64,000 nt of DNA from Geoanaerobacter sp964528055 (lineage in GTDB: Bacteria; Desulfobacterota; Desulfuromonadia; Geobacterales; DSM-12255): positions 310,001 through 374,000 of the forward strand of contig CAZGQM010000002.1 in the NCBI GenBank assembly GCA_964528055.1, given 5' to 3'. This document shows, piece after piece, positions 60,848-64,000 of the stretch. The translations under genes and the position numbers were made by a program. Within the stretch, counting starts at the first letter, position 1. Every line of letters starts with the position of its first letter. The notes beneath the pieces were generated by a model. It ran no database searches. It saw only the letters and a program-made list of their open reading frames with translations, and was not told the DNA's origin.

Positions 60848-61588
60848 CTAACCCATGTCTCCCCACTGGTACTGCAGAATCGCCAGCATGGCAAGCCCGG
60901 CGGTTTCGGTCCTCAGTATCCTTGGCCCGAGGGATACGGGGAGGAATGCATGCGAGAGCGCCATAGCCAACTCTTCAGCGGTGAAACCGCCTTCTGGCCC
61001 GACCATGATGGCGACGCTGCCAGGCTCGCTGTATTCTGACAGGGCGTTTGTCAGGTGTTGCTTACGTTCCCGTTCATTTAAAAAAAATTTTACAGTTTGA
61101 TTGGCGGCATGCAACACGCTAGATAGGTTTTCTGCAAGTGTGATGACCGGTATTGAGGTTCGCTCGGACTGGCGCGCTGCCTCGCTTGCTATTTTGCGCC
61201 AGCGGTCGAGGCGTTTTTCGGCTTGCTCCGGGGCTATTTTCATAATGGATCGAGCAGCAGGGAAGGCGATAATTGCACTTACACCCAGCTCGGTGGCCTT
61301 CTGAACGATCAGGTCGAATTTCTCTCCTTTAGGAAATCCCTGGATTAGGGTTATGTGCGGGGTTTGAATGGGGGATGGAGCCGACCGGGTCACAACGATC
61401 TCCATGGTCAGACTGTTACTGTCAAGCGTCCGAATGGTAGAGGTGTACTCAGCCCCGGTTCCGTCGCACAGCAGAACCGTATTCCCAGGTTTGAGCCGAA
61501 GTACTCTGGCCATGTGTCGAAACAGTTCGCCTTCAATGATGACTGGCTGCTGCGCAATAACTTCGGGAGGTACGATAAAGCGTCGCAA
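60848..61588 (-). CDS. rsmE: 16S rRNA m3U1498 methyltransferase RsmE
   Basis: The 246-residue SPOUT methyltransferase starts with TTG at 61588, one base after the prmA stop. Its N-terminal PUA-like domain (RRFIVPPEVIAQQPVIIEGE) and C-terminal knot (AIMVGPEGGFTAEELAMALS; LGPRILRTETAGLAMLAILQ) are typical. It methylates U1498 of 16S rRNA. The pairing with prmA is common in bacteria. Confidence 0.94.
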   Translation of the reverse strand: MRRFIVPPEVIAQQPVIIEGELFRHMARVLRLKPGNTVLLCDGTGAEYTSTIRTLDSNSLTMEIVVTRSAPSPIQTPHITLIQGFPKGEKFDLIVQKATELGVSAIIAFPAARSIMKIAPEQAEKRLDRWRKIASEAARQSERTSIPVITLAENLSSVLHAANQTVKFFLNERERKQHLTNALSEYSEPGSVAIMVGPEGGFTAEELAMALSHAFLPVSLGPRILRTETAGLAMLAILQYQWGDMG

Positions 61589-61589
61589 C

Positions 61590-62528
61590 CTAAGGCTCCC
61601 GACGGTATACCAGGCAGCTCCACTCTTCCTGATGGGTCGCCTCTTCCAGTCGGAGCCCGCAGGAGGTACAGGCTGCCATTACCCCTTGCTCGCGATCGGT
61701 CAGTATTCCCGACAGGATCAGCAACCCACCTGGCAGGAGGTGAGCCGCGAGCTCGGGAGACATACGGATAAGATCTTCTGCCAGGATATTTGCGAGGACG
61801 ATGGAGAAAGATCCATCAATATGGGATAGAGAGGTGGTCGATACATCAAGGTCGCTGGTCACACCGTTATTGGCCAGATTGTCGCTTGCTACCTGAACTG
61901 CTTCGCTGTCAATATCCACGGCAACAATACGTCCCGCCCCGAGCTTTCTTGCTGCTATGGCCAGAACCCCTGAGCCGGTCCCGACATCAAGCACCTCTGG
62001 GGGGGGTGTAGTGGCCAATGATAACGGCGCAATGCCGTCGAAGATCCGCTCAAGGGCTTCCAGGCAGAGACGCGTGGTAGCGTGGGTGCCGGTGCCAAAG
62101 GCCATCCCTGGATCAATCTCTATGACGACCTGTTCTTCTGAAGCGGCAAATTCTTCCCACGATGGTTTAAGGACCAGTCGGCGGCCCAGTGGAGAAGTGT
62201 GGAAATGCTGTTTCCAGCTGGTGGCCCAATCTTCTTGTCTGACCATGGAGACGTTGGGCAGCTGTACGTCGAAACCGACATGCCCGGCGCAAAGGTTTGT
62301 GAGAAATTTGGTGACTTCTGAGAGGTGGTTTTCCAGTTCCGTTCCGGTGGAGAAGTAGGCACGGACGGTCAAGACCGGGGCTTCAGCAACGGTATCCAGG
62401 GAAAAAGTATCCAGTGTCTGGTTGTCTATGCAGACCCCTCTGCCGGAAAGGTCTACGAGGAATTCGGCAAGCTGGTCGACAAGTTCTGCCGGGACGATAC
62501 AGGCCACTTCAGCCCATGCTTCCGTCAT
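61590..62528 (-). CDS. prmA: Ribosomal protein L11 methyltransferase PrmA
   Basis: The 312-residue SAM methyltransferase trimethylates L11. AAGGAG precedes the ATG. It shows IDPGMAFGTGTHATTRLCLE, the SAM-binding VLDVGTGSGVLAIAARKLGA and the catalytic-like IVLANILAEDLIRM. The N-terminal ~120 residues form the substrate-recognition domain. It heads the leftward run prmA-rsmE-zinc-ribbon. Confidence 0.94.
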   Translation of the reverse strand: MTEAWAEVACIVPAELVDQLAEFLVDLSGRGVCIDNQTLDTFSLDTVAEAPVLTVRAYFSTGTELENHLSEVTKFLTNLCAGHVGFDVQLPNVSMVRQEDWATSWKQHFHTSPLGRRLVLKPSWEEFAASEEQVVIEIDPGMAFGTGTHATTRLCLEALERIFDGIAPLSLATTPPPEVLDVGTGSGVLAIAARKLGAGRIVAVDIDSEAVQVASDNLANNGVTSDLDVSTTSLSHIDGSFSIVLANILAEDLIRMSPELAAHLLPGGLLILSGILTDREQGVMAACTSCGLRLEEATHQEEWSCLVYRREP

Positions 62529-62588
62529 GGTGATTCTCCTTGGCGGCTAACCTATCAGAACGCAACAGTATTGGTCAATGAAAATCCC

Positions 62589-62617
62589 TTGACAAAGATA
62601 GGAATGGCGTGTACTTC
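62589..62617 (+). promoter_or_regulatory. Candidate promoter for the M20 amidohydrolase gene
   Basis: TTGACA (62589-62594), a 17-base spacer and a poor TACTTC (62612-62617) lie in the gap between divergent prmA and the amidohydrolase. Confidence 0.4.
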
Positions 62618-62637
62618 ATTAGAGAACATTCCTTAAC

Positions 62638-63819
62638 GTGAAGGCAGGCGCTGTGGATGCTGGTGAGTTGAAAAATGCCGTATGCAGGCTGATTGAGCGA
62701 CGAAGCGAAGAGTTTGTCGCTATTGCCCATGCCCTCTACGAGCAGCCGGAGATCGGCCTCCAGGAGTTTCGCTCTGCAGCTCTGCTCTGCGAGTTTCTCC
62801 GCAATGAAGGCTTTACGGTAGAGACCGGTATAGCCGGACTTGAAACAGCATTTCGTGCAACAAGCGGTTCTGGCGGCCCTTCAATTGCCATACTGGCTGA
62901 GATGGATGCCTTGCCCGACCTGGGGCACGCATGTGGCCACAATATTATTGCTGCAGCCGCCATTGGTGCTGCCGTGGCTTTACGAAGCACGCTTCCTGAA
63001 GAGATCGCCCGGATAACGGTACTCGGTACCCCGGCCGAGGAGCTGGGGATTGGCAAGATCGAGCTGATCAACGCAGGTTGCTTCAGTAACATCGATTTTG
63101 CCATGATGGTCCATCCATCTTCGCGTCGCTACGTGACCAAAGGTTACCTTGGACTTGCCAGGCTCCGCTTTATCTTCCATGGTCGGTCGGCGCATGCCGC
63201 AGCATATCCTGAGGAAGGGGTAAATGCGCTTGACGGAGTTATTCAGACCTTTAATGCTATTAATGCACTAAGACAGCAGCTTTCGCAGGATGTCCGGGTT
63301 CATGGGATAATTACCGAAGGGGGTTTGGCACCAAATATCATTCCGGCGCGAGCTGCCTGCAGTTTTTATGTAAGGGCAGCAGATGCAGGAGCGGTGCTCT
63401 CTGTCAGAGACAGGGTTATTGCCTGTGCAGAAGGTGCGGCAACTGCAACTGCGTGCCGTCTGGAGGTCGAACAAGATCCGAGGATCCTTGCCCCATTTCT
63501 CATGAATAGAGCCTTTGCAGACAGTTACGCCAGGCAGCTTGCTCTCTTGGGAATACCTGAGGACGATGTCCCTGTCGATCGCAACCGCGGTTCTTCTGAC
63601 ATCGGGAATGTCTCTCAGATTGTGCCTACCATTCATCCGCATGTGCCGATTGGAGCTGGCATCAATATCCACAGCAGTGCATTCGCTCAGGCAACAGTTT
63701 CCCCGCAAGGGGATCGGGCGGTTCTTGAGGGAGCTATGGCGCTGGCAATGACTGCAATAGATCTTTCGATGGATGAGGGGTTGAGGGGTCAGATACTTGA
63801 TGAGACAAAAAAATCTTGA
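62638..63819 (+). CDS. M20-family metallo-amidohydrolase
   Basis: The 393-residue enzyme (GTG start, weak ribosome-binding site) has the metal-binding ILAEMDALPDLGHACGHNII, GTPAEELGIGKIELINAG, VHPSSRRYVTKG and the dimerisation domain (FHGRSAHAAAYPEEGVNALD). This is the pattern of aminoacylase/aminobenzoyl-glutamate-type amidohydrolases. It cleaves an N-acyl or peptide bond; the substrate is not predictable. It is next to the divergent prmA gene. Confidence 0.87.
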   Translation: MKAGAVDAGELKNAVCRLIERRSEEFVAIAHALYEQPEIGLQEFRSAALLCEFLRNEGFTVETGIAGLETAFRATSGSGGPSIAILAEMDALPDLGHACGHNIIAAAAIGAAVALRSTLPEEIARITVLGTPAEELGIGKIELINAGCFSNIDFAMMVHPSSRRYVTKGYLGLARLRFIFHGRSAHAAAYPEEGVNALDGVIQTFNAINALRQQLSQDVRVHGIITEGGLAPNIIPARAACSFYVRAADAGAVLSVRDRVIACAEGAATATACRLEVEQDPRILAPFLMNRAFADSYARQLALLGIPEDDVPVDRNRGSSDIGNVSQIVPTIHPHVPIGAGINIHSSAFAQATVSPQGDRAVLEGAMALAMTAIDLSMDEGLRGQILDETKKS

Positions 63820-63843
63820 CAAAAAATTTGCCGAGTTTACAAA
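63816..63843 (+). promoter_or_regulatory. Candidate promoter overlapping the amidohydrolase stop
   Basis: TTGACA (63816-63821), containing the TGA stop of the M20 gene, a 16-base spacer and TACAAA (63838-63843), upstream of the partial PEP-synthase regulator. Confidence 0.5.
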
Positions 63844-63870
63844 CCATGTTATTGTTAATGAGACATGCTT

Positions 63871-64000
63871 ATGATTGAGCCTGAAAACACCAAGATAAGC
63901 CAGCACCTTTACCTGCTCTCAGATGCAACCGGCGAGACAGTTGAGCGAGTGGTCCGTGCAGCGCTTTCTCAGTTCCGGGGAGGGACAGAGACCAAACTGC
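63871..64000 (+). CDS. ppsR: Pyruvate, water dikinase regulatory protein (PSRP/DUF299), partial
   Basis: Only the first 43 codons are in the window. The reading HLYLLSDATGETVERVVRAA and LSQFRGGTE is the hallmark N-terminus of the kinase/pyrophosphorylase that switches PEP synthase or PPDK on and off by phosphorylating a threonine. The ATG at 63871 follows GAG with normal spacing; an in-frame ATG at 63865 is too close to it. The gene runs off the end. Confidence 0.85.
   Translation, partial: MIEPENTKISQHLYLLSDATGETVERVVRAALSQFRGGTETKL

Overview
The window looks like a chromosomal segment of a Geobacter-like deltaproteobacterium (Geobacteraceae / Desulfuromonadia). Three things point there: two giant multiheme c-type cytochromes that mix CX2CH with CX4CH heme sites, a parA-parB-atpF'FHAGDC gene order, and the futalosine route to menaquinone. 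This assignment is inference from gene content; no search was run. The sequence is GC-balanced except for an AT-rich patch near 46.55-46.85 kb.

Layout. 1-3.7 kb (+): glycine cleavage P-protein halves (gcvPA partial, gcvPB), a LipM/LplA-like lipoyl transferase and lipA form an overlapping operon. 3.8-5.9 kb (+): an exported metallo-beta-lactamase-fold protein, a wrecked GyrI-like gene and a ferredoxin-nitroreductase fusion. 5.9-10.4 kb (-): uvrC, a small membrane protein, two tandem stand-alone cyclic-nucleotide-binding proteins, a membrane protein and a CoA-binding protein. 10.6-13.5 kb (+): a large TPR / AEK-coiled-coil / DUF11-like exported protein with a strong terminator. 13.8-17.4 kb (-): a LysM protein, a degenerate receiver-TM protein and a heme-binding HAMP-PAS sensor. 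17.6-25.4 kb (+): parA, parB and the ATP synthase operon without the a and c subunits. 25.4-28.5 kb (+): pdxA interrupted by one in-frame stop, a GAF-GGDEF protein and a GT51 glycosyltransferase.

28.6-36.4 kb (-) is the most distinctive region. Two paralogous multiheme cytochromes carry about 26 and 23 candidate heme sites. A tetraheme protein follows the first. Both giant genes have the same bipartite upstream element at the same distance from the start codon. 36.6-39.6 kb (-): a PstS-like periplasmic binding protein translationally coupled to a membrane GGDEF-EAL protein. 39.9-44.7 kb: a PP-loop tRNA-thiolase-like protein (-), then patatin, a GspE-like protein that has lost Walker A, and PilT (+). 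44.7-47 kb: an intact acetoacetate CoA-transferase pair (-) bracketed by gene wreckage (3-hydroxybutyrate dehydrogenase remnant, LivM tail, AT-rich orphan ORF). 47.6-51.6 kb (+): a molybdenum hydroxylase (IorAB type) with its XdhC and MobA-like maturation proteins, followed by a thioredoxin remnant. 52-53.6 kb (-): a nitroreductase, a SRPBCC protein and tRNA-Pro(CGG) with clear promoter and terminator. 53.7-59.9 kb (+): UbiD-, UbiA- and UbiX-like proteins, MqnE, MqnC and RNase D. 59.9-62.5 kb (-): prmA, rsmE and a zinc-ribbon FGE-repeat protein. 62.6-64 kb (+): an M20 amidohydrolase and the start of a PEP-synthase regulatory protein gene.

Together these describe a respiring anaerobe: menaquinone synthesis, F-type ATP synthase, extracytoplasmic multiheme electron transfer, c-di-GMP signalling and type IV pilus retraction. 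Five damaged genes (GyrI-like, pdxA, bdh-like, livM-like, trx-like) suggest ongoing local gene loss. Assembly error remains possible for pdxA.
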